In this document: positions 42,101 to 56,200 of the stretch, one piece after another
Position numbering within the stretch: position 1 is the first letter of the stretch
Layout of the letters: every line of letters starts with the position of its first letter
From: Taudactylus pleione
Taxonomy: Eukaryota > Chordata > Amphibia > Anura > Myobatrachidae
Direction: 5' to 3'
NCBI GenBank assembly: GCA_031769625.1
Contig: JAUIMM010002558.1
Coordinates: 310,001-374,000 of the forward strand
DNA: 64,000 bases
The notes under the pieces: model-generated
Databases searched by the model: none
What the model was told of the DNA's origin: nothing
Seen by the model: the letters and a program-made list of their open reading frames with translations, nothing else
Translations under genes and position numbers: made by a program

Positions 42101-45100
42101 TGATTTTTAAGGTCCGGGGCTTACAGAATTTTTCATACGGGTAAATATATTTCCGGAGAGTTCTGTGTCAAAATTAAGCACCAAAATCAACTTCTGTCAC
42201 CGCAGCAAATCTTTTTAAGGTTTACTGAAAGTTTTAAGCAGAATTTGGGGATTTTCGAAGAAAAAAATGTTTGCCCGATTTTTAAGGTCCGGGGCTTACA
42301 GAATTTTTCATACGGGTAAATATATTTCCGGAGAGTTCTGTGTCAAAATTAAGCACCAAAATCAACTTCTGTCACCGCAGCAAATCTTTTTTAAGGTTTA
42401 CTGAAAGTTTTAAGCAGAATTTGGGGATTTTTGAAGAAAAAAATTTTTGGCCGATTTTTAAGGTCCGGGGCTTACAGAAATTTTCATACGGGTAAATATA
42501 TTTCCGGAGAGTTCTGTGTCAAAATTAAGCACCAAAATCAACTTCTGTCACCGCAGCAAATCTTTTTTAAGGTTTACTGAAAGTTTTAAGCAGAATTTTG
42601 GGATTTTTGAAGAAAAAAGTTTTTGCCCGATTTTTAAGGTCCGGGGCTTACAGAATTTTTCATACGGGTAAATATATTTCCGGAGAGATCTGTGTCAAAA
42701 TTAAGCACCAAAATCAACTTCTGTCACCGCAGCAAATCTTTTTTAAGGTTTACTGAAAGTTTTAAGCAAAATTTGGTGATTTTTGAAGAAAAAAATTTTT
42801 GCCCGATTTTTCAGGTCCGGGGCTTACAGAATTTTTCATACGGTTAAATATATTTCCGGAGAGTTCTGTGTCAAAATTAAGCACCAAAATCAACTTCTGT
42901 CACCGCAGCAAATCTTTTTTAAGGTTTACTGAAAGTTTTAAGCAGAATTTTGGGATTTTTGAAGAAAAAAGTTTTTGCCCGATTTTTAAGGTCCGGGGCT
43001 TACAGAATTTTTCATACGGGTAAATATATTTCCGGAGAGATCTGTGTCAAAATTAAGTACCAAAATCAACTTCTGTCACCGCAGCAAATCTTTTTTAAGG
43101 TTTACTGAAAGTTTTAAGCAGAATTTGGGGATTTTTGAAGAAAAAAATTTTTGGCCGATTTTTAAGGTCCGGGGCTTACAGAATTTTTCATACGGGTAAA
43201 TATATTTCCGGAGAGTTCTGTGTCAAAATTAAGCACCAAAATCAACTTCTGTCACCTCAGCAAATCTTTTTTAAGGTTTACTGAAAGTTTTAAGCAGAAT
43301 TTGGGGATTTTTGAAGAAAAAAATTTTTGGCTGATTTTTAAGGTCCGGGGCTTACAGAATTTTTCATACGGGTAAATATATTTCCGGAGAGTTCTGTGTC
43401 AAAATTAAGCACCAAAATCAACTTCTGTCACCGCAGCAAATCTTTTTTAAGGTTTACTGAAAGTTTTAAGCAGAATTTGGGGATTTTCGAAGAAAAAAAT
43501 GTTTGCCCGATTTTTAAGGTCCGAGGCTTACAGAATTTTTCATACGGGTAAATATATTTCCGGAGAGTTCTGTGTCAAAATTAAGCACCAAAATCAACTT
43601 CTGTCACCGCAGCAAATCTTTTTTAAGGTTTACTGAAAGTTTTAAGCAGAATTTGGGGATTTTTGAAGAAAAAAATTTTTGGCCGATTTTTAAGGTCCGG
43701 GGCTTACAGAAATTTTCATACGGGTAAATATATTTCCGGAGAGTTCTGTGTCAAAATTAAGCACCAAAATCAACTTCTGTCACCGCAGCAAATCTTTTTT
43801 AAGGTTTACTGAAAGTTTTAAGCAGAATTTGGGGATTTTTGAAGAAAACATTTTTTGGCCGATTTTCAAGGTCTGGGGCTTACAGAATTTTTCATACGGG
43901 TAAATATATTTCCGGAGAGTTCTGTGTCAAAATTAAGCACCAAAATCAACTTCTGTCACCGCAGCAAATCTTTTTTAAGGTTTACTGAAAGTTTTAGGCA
44001 GAATTTGGGGATTTTTGAAGAAAAAAATTTTTGCCCGATTTTTAAGGTCCGGGGCTTACAGAAATTTTCATACGGGTAAATATATTTCCGGAGAGTTCTG
44101 TGTCAAAATTAAGCACCAAAATCAACTTCTGTCACCGCAGCAAATCTTTTTTAAGGTTTACTGAAAGTTTTAAGCAGAATTTGGGGATTTTTGAAGAAAA
44201 AATTTTTTGCCCGATTTTTAAGTTCCAGGGCTTACAGAAATTTTCATACGGGTAAATATATTTCCGGAGAGTTCTGTGTCAAAATTAAGCACCAAAATCA
44301 ACTTCTGTCACCGCAGCAAATCTTTTTTAAGGTTTACTGAAAGTTTTAAGCAGAATTTTGGGATTTTCGAAGAAAAAAATTTTTGCCCGATTTTTAAGGT
44401 CCGGGGCTTACAGAATTTTTCATACGGGTAAATATATTTCCGGAGAGTTCTGTGTCAAAATTAAGCACCAAAATCAACTTCTGTCACCGCAGCAAATCTT
44501 TTTTAAGGTTTACTGAAAGTTTTAGGCAGAATTTGGGGATTTTTGAAGAAAAAAATTTTTGCCCGATTTTTAAGGTCCGGGGCTTACAGAAATTTTCATA
44601 CGGGTAAATATATTTCCGGAGAGTTCTGTGTCAAAATTAAGCACCAAAATCAACTTCTGTCACCGCAGCAAATCTTTTTTAAGGTTTACTGAAAGTTTTA
44701 AGCAGAATTTGGGGATTTTTGAAGAAAAAAATTTTTAGCCGATTTTTAAGGTCCGGGGCTTACAGAATTTCTCAAACGGGTAAATATATTTCCGGAGAGT
44801 TCTGTGTCAAAATTAAGCACCAAAATCAACTTCTGTCACCGCAGCAAATCTTTTTTAAGGTTTACTGAAAGTTTTAAGCAGAATTTGGGGATTTTTGAAG
44901 AAAAAAATTTTTGGCCGATTTTTAAGGTCCGGGGCTTACAGAAATTTTCATACGGGTAAATATATTTCCGGAGAGTTCTGTGTCAAAATTAAGCACCAAA
45001 ATCAACTTCTGTCACCGCAGCAAATCTTTTTTAAGGTTTACTGAAAGTTTTAAGCAGAATTTGGGGATTTTTGAAGAAAAAATTTTTTGGCCGATTTTCA

Positions 45101-46099
45101 AGGTCTGGGGCTTACAGAATTTTTCATACGGGTAAATATATTTCCGGAGAGTTCTGTGTCAAAATTAAGCACCAAAATCAACTTCTGTCACCGCAGCAAA
45201 TCTTTTTTAAGGTTTACTGAAAGTTTTAGGCAGAATTTGGGGATTTTTGAAGAAAAAAATTTTTGCCCGATTTTTAAGGTCCGGGGCTTACAGAAATTTT
45301 CATACGGGTAAATATATTTCCGGAGAGTTCTGTGTCAAAATTAAGCACCAAAATCAACTTCTGTCACCGCAGCAAATCTTTTTTAAGGTTTACTGAAAGT
45401 TTTAGGCAGAATTTGGGGATTTTTGAAGAAAAAAATTTTTGCCCGATTTTTAAGGTCCGGGGCTTACAGAAATTTTCATACGGGTAAATATATTTCCGGA
45501 GAGTTCTGTGTCAAAATTAAGCACCAAAATCAACTTCTGTCACCGCAGCAAATCTTTTTTAAGGTTTACTGAAAGTTTTAAGCAGAATTTGGGGATTTTT
45601 GAAGAAAAAATTTTTTGCCCGATTTTTAAGTTCCAGGGCTTACAGAAATTTTCATACGGGTAAATATATTTCCGGAGAGTTCTGTGTCAAAATTAAGCAC
45701 CAAAATCAACTTCTGTCACCGCAGCAAATCTTTTTTAAGGTTTACTGAAAGTTTTAAGCAGAATTTTGGGATTTTCGAAGAAAAAAATTTTTGCCCGATT
45801 TTTAAGGTCCGGGGCTTACAGAATTTTTCATACGGGTAAATATATTTCCGGAGAGTTCTGTGTCAAAATTAAGCACCAAAATCAACTTCTGTCACCGCAG
45901 CAAATCTTTTTTAAGGTTTACTGAAAGTTTTAGGCAGAATTTGGGGATTTTTGAAGAAAAAAATTTTTGCCCGATTTTTAAAGTCCGGGGCTTACAGAAA
46001 TTTTCATACGGGTAAATATATTTCCGGAGAGTTCTGTGTCAAAATTAAGCACCAAAATCAACTTCTGTCACCGCAGCAAATCTTTTTTAAGGTTTACTG

Positions 46100-49000
46100 A
46101 AAGTTTTAAGCAGAATTTGGGGATTTTTGAAGAAAAAAATTTTTAGCCGATTTTTAAGGTCCGGGGCTTACAGAATTTCTCAAACGGGTAAATATATTTC
46201 CGGAGAGTTCTGTGTCAAAATTAAGCACCAAAATCAACTTCTGTCACCGCAGCAAATCTTTTTTAAGGTTTACTGAAAGTTTTAAGCAGAATTTGGGGAT
46301 TTTTGAAGAAAAAAATTTTGGGCCGATTTTTAAGGTCCGGGGCTTACAGAAATTTTCATACGGGTAAATATATTTCCGGAGAGTTCTGTGTCAAAATTAA
46401 GCACCAAAATCAACTTCTGTCACCGCAGCAAATCTTTTTTAAGGTTTACTGAAAGTTTTAAGCAGAATTTGGGGATTTTTGAAGAAAAAATTTTTTGCCC
46501 GATTTTCAAGGTCTGGGGCTTACAGAATTTTTCATACGGGTAAATATATTTCCGGAGAGTTCTGTGTCAAAATTAAGCACCAAAATCAACTTCTGTCACC
46601 GCAGCAAATCTTTTTTAAGGTTTACTGAAAGTTTTAGGCAGAATTTGGGGATTTTTGAAGAAAAAAATTTTTGCCCGATTTTTAAGGTCCGGGGCTTACA
46701 GAAATTTTCATACGGGTAAATATATTTCCGGAGAGTTCTGTGTCAAAATTAAGCACCAAAATCAACTTCTGTCACCGCAGCAAATCTTTTTTAAGGTTTA
46801 CTGAAAGTTTTAAGCAGAATTTGGGGATTTTTGAAGAAAATAATTTTTAGCCGATTTTTAAGGTCCGGGGCTTACAGAATTTCTCAAACGGGTAAATATA
46901 TTTCCGGAGAGTTCTGTGTCAAAATTAAGCACCAAAATCAACTTCTGTCACCGCAGCAAATCTTTTTTAAGGGTTACTGAAAGTTTTAAGCAGAATTTGG
47001 GGATTTTTGAAGAAAAAAATTTTTGGCCGATTTTTAAGGTCCGGGGCTTACAGAATTTTTCATACGGGTAAATATATTTCCGGAGAGTTCTGTGTCATAA
47101 TTAAGCACCAAAATCAACTTCTGTCACCTCAGCAAATCTTTTTTAAGGTTTACTGAAAGTTTTAAGCAGAATTTGGGGATTTTTGAAGAAAACAATTTTT
47201 GGCTGATTTTTAAGGTCCGGGGCTTACAGAATTTTTCATACGTGTAAATATATTTCCGGAGAGTTCTGTGTCAAAATTAAGCACCAAAATCAACTTCTGT
47301 CACCGCAGCAAATCTTTTTAAGGTTTACTGAAAGTTTTAAGCAGAATTTGGGGATTTTCGAAGAAAAAAATGTTTGCCCGATTTTTAAGGTCCGGGGCTT
47401 ACAGAATTTTTCATACGGGTAAATATATTTCCGGAGAGTTCTGTGTCAAAATTAAGCACCAAAATCAACTTCTGTCACCGCAGCAAATCTTTTTTAAGGT
47501 TTACTGAAAGTTTTAAGCAGAATTTGGGGATTTTTGAAGAAAAAAATTTTTGGCCGATTTTTAAGGTCCGGGGCTTACAGAAATTTTCATACGGGTAAAT
47601 ATATTTCCGGAGAGTTCTGTGTCAAAATTAAGCACCAAAATCAACTTCTGTCACCGCAGCAAATCTTTTTTAAGGTTTACTGAAAGTTTTAAGCAGAATT
47701 TTGGGATTTTTGAAGAAAAAAGTTTTTGCCCGATTTTTAAGGTCCGGGGCTTACAGAATTTTTCATACGGGTAAATATATTTCCGGAGAGATCTGTGTCA
47801 AAATTAAGCACCAAAATCAACTTCTGTCACCGCAGCAAATCTTTTTTAAGGTTTACTGAAAGTTTTAAGCAAAATTTGGTGATTTTTGAAGAAAAAATTT
47901 TTTAGCCGATTTTTAAGGTCCGGGGCTTACAGAATTTCTCAAACGGGTAAATATATTTCCGGAGAGTTCTGTGTCAAAATTAAGCACCAAAATCAACTTC
48001 TGTCACCGCAGCAAATCTTTTTTAAGGTTTACTGAAAGTTTTAAGCAGAATTTGGGGATTTTTGAAGAAAAAAATTTTTGGCCGATTTTTAAGGTCCGGG
48101 GCTTACAGAAATTTTCATACGGGTAAATATATTTCCGGAGAGTTCTGTGTCAAAATTAAGCACCAAAATCAACTTCTGTCACCGCAGCAAATCTTTTTTA
48201 AGGTTTACTGAAAGTTTTAAGCAGAATTTGGGGATTTTTGAAGAAAAAATTTTTTGGCCGATTTTCAAGGTCTGGGGCTTACAGAATTTTTCATACGGGT
48301 AAATATATTTCCGGAGAGTTCTGTGTCAAAATTAAGCACCAAAATCAACTTCTGTCACCGCAGCAAATCTTTTTTAAGGTTTACTGAAAGTTTTAGGCAG
48401 AATTTGGGGATTTTTGAAGAAAAAAATTTTTGCCCGATTTTTAAGGTCCGGGGCTTACAGAAATTTTCATACGGGTAAATATATTTCCGGAGAGTTCTGT
48501 GTCAAAATTAAGCACCAAAATCAACTTCTGTCACCGCAGCAAATCTTTTTTAAGGTTTACTGAAAGTTTTAAGCAGAATTTGGGGATTTTTGAAGAAAAT
48601 AATTTTTAGCCGATTTTTAAGGTCCGGGGCTTACAGAATTTCTCAAACGGGTAAATATATTTCCGGAGAGTTCTGTGTCAAAATTAAGCACCAAAATCAA
48701 CTTCTGTCACCGCAGCAAATCTTTTTTAAGGGTTACTGAAAGTTTTAAGCAGAATTTGGGGATTTTTGAAGAAAAAAATTTTTGGCCGATTTTTAAGGTC
48801 CGGGGCTTACAGAATTTTTCATACGGGTAAATATATTTCCGGAGAGTTCTGTGTCATAATTAAGCACCAAAATCAACTTCTGTCACCTCAGCAAATCTTT
48901 TTTAAGGTTTACTGAAAGTTTTAAGCAGAATTTGGGGATTTTTGAAGAAAACAATTTTTGGCTGATTTTTAAGGTCCGGGGCTTACAGAATTTTTCATAC

Positions 49001-49459
49001 GGGTAAATATATTTCCGGAGAGTTCTGTGTCAAAATTAAGCACCAAAATCAACTTCTGTCACCGCAGCAAATCTTTTTAAGGTTTACTGAAAGTTTTAAG
49101 CAGAATTTGGGGATTTTCGAAGAAAAAAATGTTTGCCCGATTTTTAAGGTCCGGGGCTTACAGAATTTTTCATACGGGTAAATATATTTCCGGAGAGTTC
49201 TGTGTCAAAATTAAGCACCAAAATCAACTTCTGTCACCGCAGCAAATCTTTTTTAAGGTTTACTGAAAGTTTTAAGCAGAATTTGGGGATTTTTGAAGAA
49301 AAAAATTTTTGGCCGATTTTTAAGGTCCGGGGCTTACAGAAATTTTCATACGGGTAAATATATTTCCGGAGAGTTCTGTGTCAAAATTAAGCACCAAAAT
49401 CAACTTCTGTCACCGCAGCAAATCTTTTTTAAGGTTTACTGAAAGTTTTAAGCAGAATT
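46100..49459 (+). repeat. Ten-monomer tandem duplication (1,759-bp period)
   Basis: About 1.6 kb at 46100-47700 recurs at 47859-49459, offset 1,759 bp (10 x 176 minus 1, since each copy includes a monomer with a one-base shorter T-run). Shared variants include TCATAATT (47096 and 48855) and GAAAACAATTTTTGGC (near 47188 and 48947). Single differences exist, such as CATACGTGTAAA versus CATACGGGTAAA. Ends are approximate. Confidence 0.65.
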
Positions 49460-50120
49460 TTGGGATTTTCGAAGAAAAAAATTTTTGCCCGATTTTTAAG
49501 GTCCGGGGCTTACAGAATTTTTCATACGGGTAAATATATTTCCGGAGAGTTCTGTGTCAAAATTAAGCACCAAAATCAACTTCTGTCACCGCAGCAAATC
49601 TTTTTTAAGGTTTACTGAAAGTTTTAGGCAGAATTTGGGGATTTTTGAAGAAAAAAAATTTTGCCCGATTTTTAAGGTCCGGGGCTTACAGAATTTTTCA
49701 TACGGGTAAATATATTTCCGGAGAGTTCTGTGTCAAAATTAAGCACCAAAATCAACTTCTGTCACCGCAGCAAATCTTTTTTAAGGTTTACTGAAAGTTT
49801 TAAGCAGAATTTTGGGATTTTTGAAGAAAAAAGTTTTTGCCCGATTTTTAAGGTCCGGGGCTTACAGAATTTCTCAAATGGGTAAATATATTTCCGGAGA
49901 GTTCTGTGTCAAAATTAAGCACTAAAATCAACTTCTGTCACCGCTTCAAATCTTTTTTAAGGTTTACTGAAAGTTTTAAGCAGAATTTGGGGATTTTTGA
50001 AGAAAAAAATTTTAGCCCAATTTTTAAGGTCCGGGGCTTACAGAATTTTTCATACGGGTAAATATATTTCCGGAGAGTTCTGTGTCAAAATTAAGCACCA
50101 AAATCAACTTCTGTCACCGC

Positions 50121-51880
50121 TGCAAATCTTTTTTAAGGTTTACTGAAAGTTTTAAGCAGAATTTGGGGATTTTTGAAGAAAAAATTTTTTGGCCAATTTT
50201 TAAGTTCCGGGGCTTACAGAAATTTTCATACGGGTAAATATATTTCCGGAGAGTTCTGTGTCAAAATTAAGCACCAAAATCAACTTCTGTCACCGCAGCA
50301 AATCTTTTTTAAGGTTTACTGAAAGTTTTAGGCAGAATTTGGGGATTTTTGAAGAAAAAAAATTTTGCCCGATTTTTAAGGTCCGGGGCTTACAGAAATT
50401 TTCATACGGGTAAATATATTTCCGGAGAGTTCTGTGTCAAAATTAAGCACCAAAATCAACTTCTGTCACCGCAGCAAATCTTTTTTAAGGTTTACTGAAA
50501 GTTTTAAGCAGAATTTGGGGATTTTTGAAGAAAAAAATTTTTGGCCGATTTTTAAATTCCAGGGCTTACAGAAATTTTCATACGGGTAAATATATTTCCG
50601 GAGAGTTCTGTGTCAAAATTAAGCACCAAAATCAACTTCTGTCACCGCAGCAAATCTTTTTTAAGGTTTACTGAAAGTTTTAGGCAGAATTTGGGGATTT
50701 TTGAAGAAAAAAATTTTTGCCCGATTTTTAAGGTCCGGGGCTTACAGAAATTTTCATATGGGTAAATATATTTCCGGAGAGTTCTGTGTCAAAATTAAGC
50801 ACCAAAATCAACTTCTGTCACCGCAGCAAATCTTTTTTAAGGTTTACTGAAAGTTTTAAGCAGAATTTGGGGATTTTTGAAGAAAAAAATTTTTAGCCAA
50901 TTTTTAAGGTCCGGGGCTTACAGAATTTTTCATACGGGTAAATATATTTCCGGAGAGTTCTGTGTCAAAATTAAGCACCAAAATCAACTTCTGTCACCGC
51001 TGCAAATCTTTTTTAAGGTTTACTGAAAGTTTTAAGCAGAATTTGGGGATTTTTGAAGAAAAAATTTTTTGGCCAATTTTTAAGTTCCGGGGCTTACAGA
51101 AATTTTCATACGGGTAAATATATTTCCGGAGAGTTCTGTGTCAAAATTAAGCACCAAAATCAACTTCTGTCACCGCAGCAAATCTTTTTTAAGGTTTACT
51201 GAAAGTTTTAGGCAGAATTTGGGGATTTTTGAAGAAAAAAAATTTTGCCCGATTTTTAAGGTCCGGGGCTTACAGAAATTTTCATACGGGTAAATATATT
51301 TCCGGAGAGTTCTGTGTCAAAATTAAGCACCAAAATCAACTTCTGTCACCGCAGCAAATCTTTTTTAAGGTTTACTGAAAGTTTTAAGCAGAATTTGGGG
51401 ATTTTTGAAGAAAAAAATTTTTGGCCGATTTTTAAATTCCAGGGCTTACAGAAATTTTCATACGGGTAAATATATTTCCGGAGAGTTCTGTGTCAAAATT
51501 AAGCACCAAAATCAACTTCTGTCACCGCAGCAAATCTTTTTTAAGGTTTACTGAAAGTTTTAGGCAGAATTTGGGGATTTTTGAAGAAAAAAATTTTTGC
51601 CCGATTTTTAAGGTCCGGGGCTTACAGAAATTTTCATATGGGTAAATATATTTCCGGAGAGTTCTGTGTCAAAATTAAGCACCAAAATCAACTTCTGTCA
51701 CCGCAGCAAATCTTTTTTAAGGTTTACTGAAAGTTTTAAGCAGAATTTGGGGATTTTTGAAGAAAAAAATTTTTAGCCAATTTTTAAGGTCCGGGGCTTA
51801 CAGAATTTTTCATACGGGTAAATATATTTCCGGAGAGTTCTGTGTCAAAATTAAGCACCAAAATCAACTTCTGTCACCGC
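50121..51880 (+). repeat. Five-monomer higher-order repeat (880 bp), two full units
   Basis: Position 50121 to 51000 repeats at 51001-51880 with no difference noticed. TGCAAATCTT, the marker of an ACCGCTGC monomer, falls at 50121, 51001 and 51881, exactly 880 bp apart. The CATATGGG monomer and the GTTTTTAAATTCC-type monomer keep the same places in each unit. A third unit begins at 51881 but diverges after about one monomer. Confidence 0.8.
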
Positions 51881-53099
51881 TGCAAATCTTTTTTAAGGTT
51901 TACTGAAAGTTTTAAGCAGAATTTGGGGATTTTTGAAGAAAAAATTTTTTGGCCAATTTTTAAGTTCCGGGGCTTACAGAAATTTTCATACGGGTAAATA
52001 TATTTCCGGAGAGTTCTGTGTCAAAATTAAGCACCAAAATCAACTTCTGTCACCGCAGCAAATCTTTTTTAAGGTTTACTGAAAGTTTTAAGCAGAATTT
52101 GGGGATTTTTGAAGAAAAAAATTTTTGGCCAATTTTTAAGTTCCGGGGCTTACAGAAATTTTCATACGGGTAAATATATTTCCGGAGAGTTCTGTGTCAA
52201 AATTAAGCACCAAAATCAACTTCTGTCACCGCAGCAAATCTTTTTTAAGGTTTATTGAAAGTTTTAAGCAGAATTTTGGGATTTTTGAAGAAAAAAATTT
52301 TTGCCCGATTTTTAAGGTCCGGTGCTTACAGAATTTTTCATACGGGTAAATATATTTCCGGAGAGATCTGTGTCAAAATTAAGCACCAAAATCAACTTCT
52401 GTCACCTCAGCAAATCTTTTTTAAGGTTTACTGAAAGTTTTAAGCAGAATTTGGGGATTTTTGAAGAAAAAAATTTTTGCCCGATTTTTAAGGTCCGGGG
52501 CTTACAGAATTTTTCATACGGGTAAATATATTTCCGGAGAGTTCTGTGTCAATATTAAGCACCAAAATCAACTTCTGTCACCGCAGCAAATCTTTTTTAA
52601 GGTTTACTGAAAGTTTTAAGCAAAATTTGGGGATTTTTGAAGAAAAAAATTTTGCCCAATTTTTAAGGTCCGGGGCTTACAGAATTTTTCATACGGGTAA
52701 ATATATTTCCGGAGAGTTCTGTGTCAAAATTAAGCACCAAAATCAACTTCTGTCACCGCAGCAAATCTTTTTTAAGGTTTACTGAAAGTTTTAAGCAGAA
52801 TTTGGGGATTTTTGAAGAAAACATTTTTTGGCCGATTTTTATGGTCCGGGGCTTACAGAATTTTTCATACGGGTAAATATATTTCCGGAGAGTTCTGTGT
52901 CAAAATTAAGCACCAAAATCAACTTCTGTCACCGCAGCAAATCTTTTTTAAGGTTTACTGAAAGTTTTAAGCAGAATTTGGGGATTTTCGAAGAAAAAAA
53001 TTTTTTCCCAATTTTTAAGGTCCGGGGCTTACAGAATTTTTCATACGGGTAAATATATTTCCGGAGAGTTCTGTGTCCAAATTAAGCACCAAAATCAAT

Positions 53100-53123
53100 T
53101 TCTGTCACCGCAGCAAATCTTTT
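53100..53123 (+). repeat. Target-site duplication, 5' side of LINE copy 4 (24 bp)
   Basis: Matches 60261-60284 without mismatch. The satellite base just outside it is T (CAAT before TTCTG) where most monomers have C (CAAC). Confidence 0.92.
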
Positions 53124-53275
53124 GGGAGAGGAGTGTCCTAGGAGGAGGTGGTGAGCTGCTGAGACAGGGAGAGGGCTTCCGCAGGCAGGCTGATTCCTCC
53201 TGGGGAAGATATCGCTGCTGATCCTGCTGTTTGTGCTGCTGAGGATTTGCTGTGGTGCTGCTGCCTTTCAGCACC
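53124..53275 (+). promoter_or_regulatory. LINE copy 4 5' UTR, hairpin with one broken pair
   Basis: 152 bp, no upstream ATG. The left arm of the inverted repeat reads CTTCCGCAGG (53176-53185) against CCTGGGGAAG (53199-53208), so the C to G at 53181 breaks one of ten pairs. Confidence 0.7.
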
Positions 53276-56200
53276 ATGACCAAGAGAGGCAGACCCCAGG
53301 CTGGAGGATCAAGCAGGGGTTCTGTCGCTCCTGTCCCGCCTGACCCGCCTGACCCGCCTAACCTGCCTGCCGGAGGACTGCAGCGCGAGGCCGGGGATCC
53401 ACCCGCCGGTTCGCGGAGGCCGCAAGTGTGCGCGGCTGGAGCTCCGGACCCCCCTGTCCCTTTGGCGCGCCTGCCCGGGAGACGGAGTGCGGGGAGTCTG
53501 ATGGAGCAGCCAAAGCAGCCGAAGCAGCCGGAGCTGATGGAGCGGATGGCGGCGGCAAGCGGAGGACTCCCTGTACCAGCGGCGGACGTGCCGGGGAGTC
53601 GGAAGGCGGCAGCTGTGCTGGTGGACCCGGCGGCGGGCGGAGGAGGTGTCCTGGACCCCCTGGACTTTCAGTTCGGAGAGCGGGGGGTCCAGTGGAGTTC
53701 AGCAGAGTGCCAGTCTCCAAACCGCTGGCGGCGGGACCCCCGAGTGACGCAACTCGGGGGGTAATGGCGGCCCCCGCTAGCGGTGCAGCGGAGGTGGTTA
53801 TAGTGGCTGCAGACTCTGCCTCCAAACTGTCAGTAGAGGGACCCCCGAGTGAGGCAACTTGGGGGGGTATGGAGACCCTCACTGGCAGTGAAGAGGAGGA
53901 TATGGAGGTGATGGCTGATTTGGTGACCCCTAGCCCAGCAGCGCTCCCCAAACTGTCAGTGAAGGGACCCCTGAGTGAGGCAACTCAGGGGGATATGGTG
54001 GCCCCCACTGGCAGTGAAGCGGGGAGTGCTGCAGAAGGGGAGAAGACAGAAGACGGGGAGCTAGAGTCTGATACTGAGGAGGATGATTTGTTTGCAGCTT
54101 TAAGCATGGACCAGCTGCAAAAAGAGATTAAAAAACTGAGCAGCAAGCTGTCAGATAAGAGAAAGAGGAGGAATCTGGCAGCTCCCTTGGAGAGGACAAT
54201 TCCTTAAGGGGGAAATTGCTGAACTAGCAGTTTCCCTGGACAATGCCAAAGAGCGGCTGGAGTACTTGAAAAAAATGAAAAAGAAACTGATAAAGTCCGA
54301 ATCTACCTCAATGAGTGATATGGAAGGTTTAAAAGTGGAGAAGGTGGAGGCTGCATCAGCTATGGCGGTGGAAGTGGCAGAGCTGCAGGAGGATCCAGGC
54401 CCAGAGGTAAGCGATGATGCAAAGGGGACTGGGGGGATCGGGGTTGGGGGTCCCCATAATGCTTCGGTTCCCCTGGTTCCCGCTAGCGGAGCTAATTTAC
54501 CTGCAAGGGCAGTCAGTGGCAATAGTATGATGGAAGTGTGTTCCGAAGCAACTGACTCAGAGTTAGTCCAGGTGGCAGTATTGGTGGAGGCTGGCATGGA
54601 GGGTAGACCAAAAGAACTGGTTCCTGAGGAAGTGCCAGGTGTGTTAAGTCTGGTCGGTGGTGTTGTCCCTGTGGATGTGTCAGCGCAAGGGATGCCAGTC
54701 CTGGACAAGTCATCCCTTTCAAATGCGCAAAGGGACATTGTGGAGACTGTTTATGGAGACAGGTTGCTAGTCCCAGAGAGGGCAAGGGTGGCAGCTGCAG
54801 TGATTGAAAAAGACTTGGCTCAGAGGAGGGAGAGACAGGCTAAGTCTGTCCCAGGTACCCTGTCTTATGCAAATGTGGTATCTGGGAGGAAAACAACTAA
54901 TGTACCACCAGCTGCACCCTTGCCTGGGAGTACTGGAAAAAGACGTAATCTAATCCAATTTAAGTGGATTGCTCCTGGAGAAGCTCCAGGAAGAGAGGTG
55001 TTTTTAAAAATGGTGTTTAGTTTGGGGTTCTGTCCTGCAGATCTGTACGCCTGCATCCACCCAGTGCGGACCCTGGAGTATGATGTGAGTTTTCTGACGT
55101 ACCAGGGTCTGCAAACTTTCTGGGGGAGGCTGCAGGCGTGTAGAGACAAGGACCCCTTTAACAAATATGTAATGAATTTAGTCACGAAGCATGACAGGGT
55201 TAAAGCCACTATTCTTGTCAGGAATGAGTCACTGCCCCCGGAGGACATAATATTTTGGCTAAAACAGTTTTGTAATGTAGAGTCGGGGGCAGTGAAGGCC
55301 GGTTATGTGTTAGGGGTGTGGGGTGGAGCATGGGAGGTGGGTATTAGGTTGAGGATGTCTGAGAAGGGGTTTGTTCATGTACCCTCGGCTGCCTATATAG
55401 GTAGGGACAGAGTGCAGTGTTTTTATCCGGGGCAGCCGAGGACATGTTTTAAGTGTGGTGATCACCATCACGTTAGTTCCGAGTGCACTGTGGTGAAGTG
55501 TTCTTTGTGTGGGGGTGTGGGTCACTGGTCTAGAGATTGTCACACTGTCAGGTGCAATTTGTGTGGGGTGGAGGGGCACCCTTATAGCAGATGTCCGAAA
55601 GCCAGTCACAATGTGGTGTTAGAACAGGTGGTGGGTAGTAGTGTGGTGGTGAGTGAGGTGGTGAATGAGGTAGAAGAAGAGGGTATAGAGCAGGATGAGG
55701 TGGTAAATGTTGAAAGTAGGGAGGAGGTAATGGAGGAGACATTTCAGGAGGTTAGGCGGGGAGGGAATGGGATAAAAGAGAAAGATACAGAAACACAAGT
55801 GGTGTTATCCAATAAATTTGATGTTTTCTCCTCTGATGAGGAGGAAATCATAAGGAAAGATGGAGAGTGTTATCTGGTGTCAAAAAAAAACAAAAGAAAA
55901 ACAAAGAGGTCTTTTAAAGAAAGTGAGAGGCACCGGGACGGGAAAAAAAGAAGGGAGTCAATCCCGGAGGTGGGGGAAGAGGCGGTAAATAAGGAAACTC
56001 TGGCCCCGATGGAAAGAAGGGTGGTGGAAAGGAGAAAGGAGGAGGTGGTGGCAATGGAGGAGACAGTGGCGGTTCAGCAGGAGGTAGCCGAAGAGACTGA
56101 TGTGGAGTCATCCCAGAGCTCGGGGGTCGGGCCAAGTGGCACTGGTGGTGGGGTACACTGCCAGGTCATAAAGTTTGTGGCCAAGGCCCCTGACCCTGGG

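Larger units (their letters stand above)
39200..53123 (+). repeat. Satellite block 3: ~79 monomers of 176 bp
   Basis: Length less 24 bp is within 4 bp of 79 x 176. The first 24 bases are the 3' target duplication of copy 3. Up to about 49850 the monomer types are those of blocks 1 and 2; after that a different set dominates (GCCAATTTTTAAG, ACCGCTGCAAATC, TCAATATTAAG). No gene is present; open frames of 67-79 codons here arise from the repeat. Confidence 0.96.

Noticed and set aside
53656..54195. Programmed frameshifting in ORF1 of copy 4
   Set aside because: The two changes are absent from copies 2 and 3, the first lies in a C-run and leads to a stop; ordinary mutation or sequencing error in a homopolymer explains them better.
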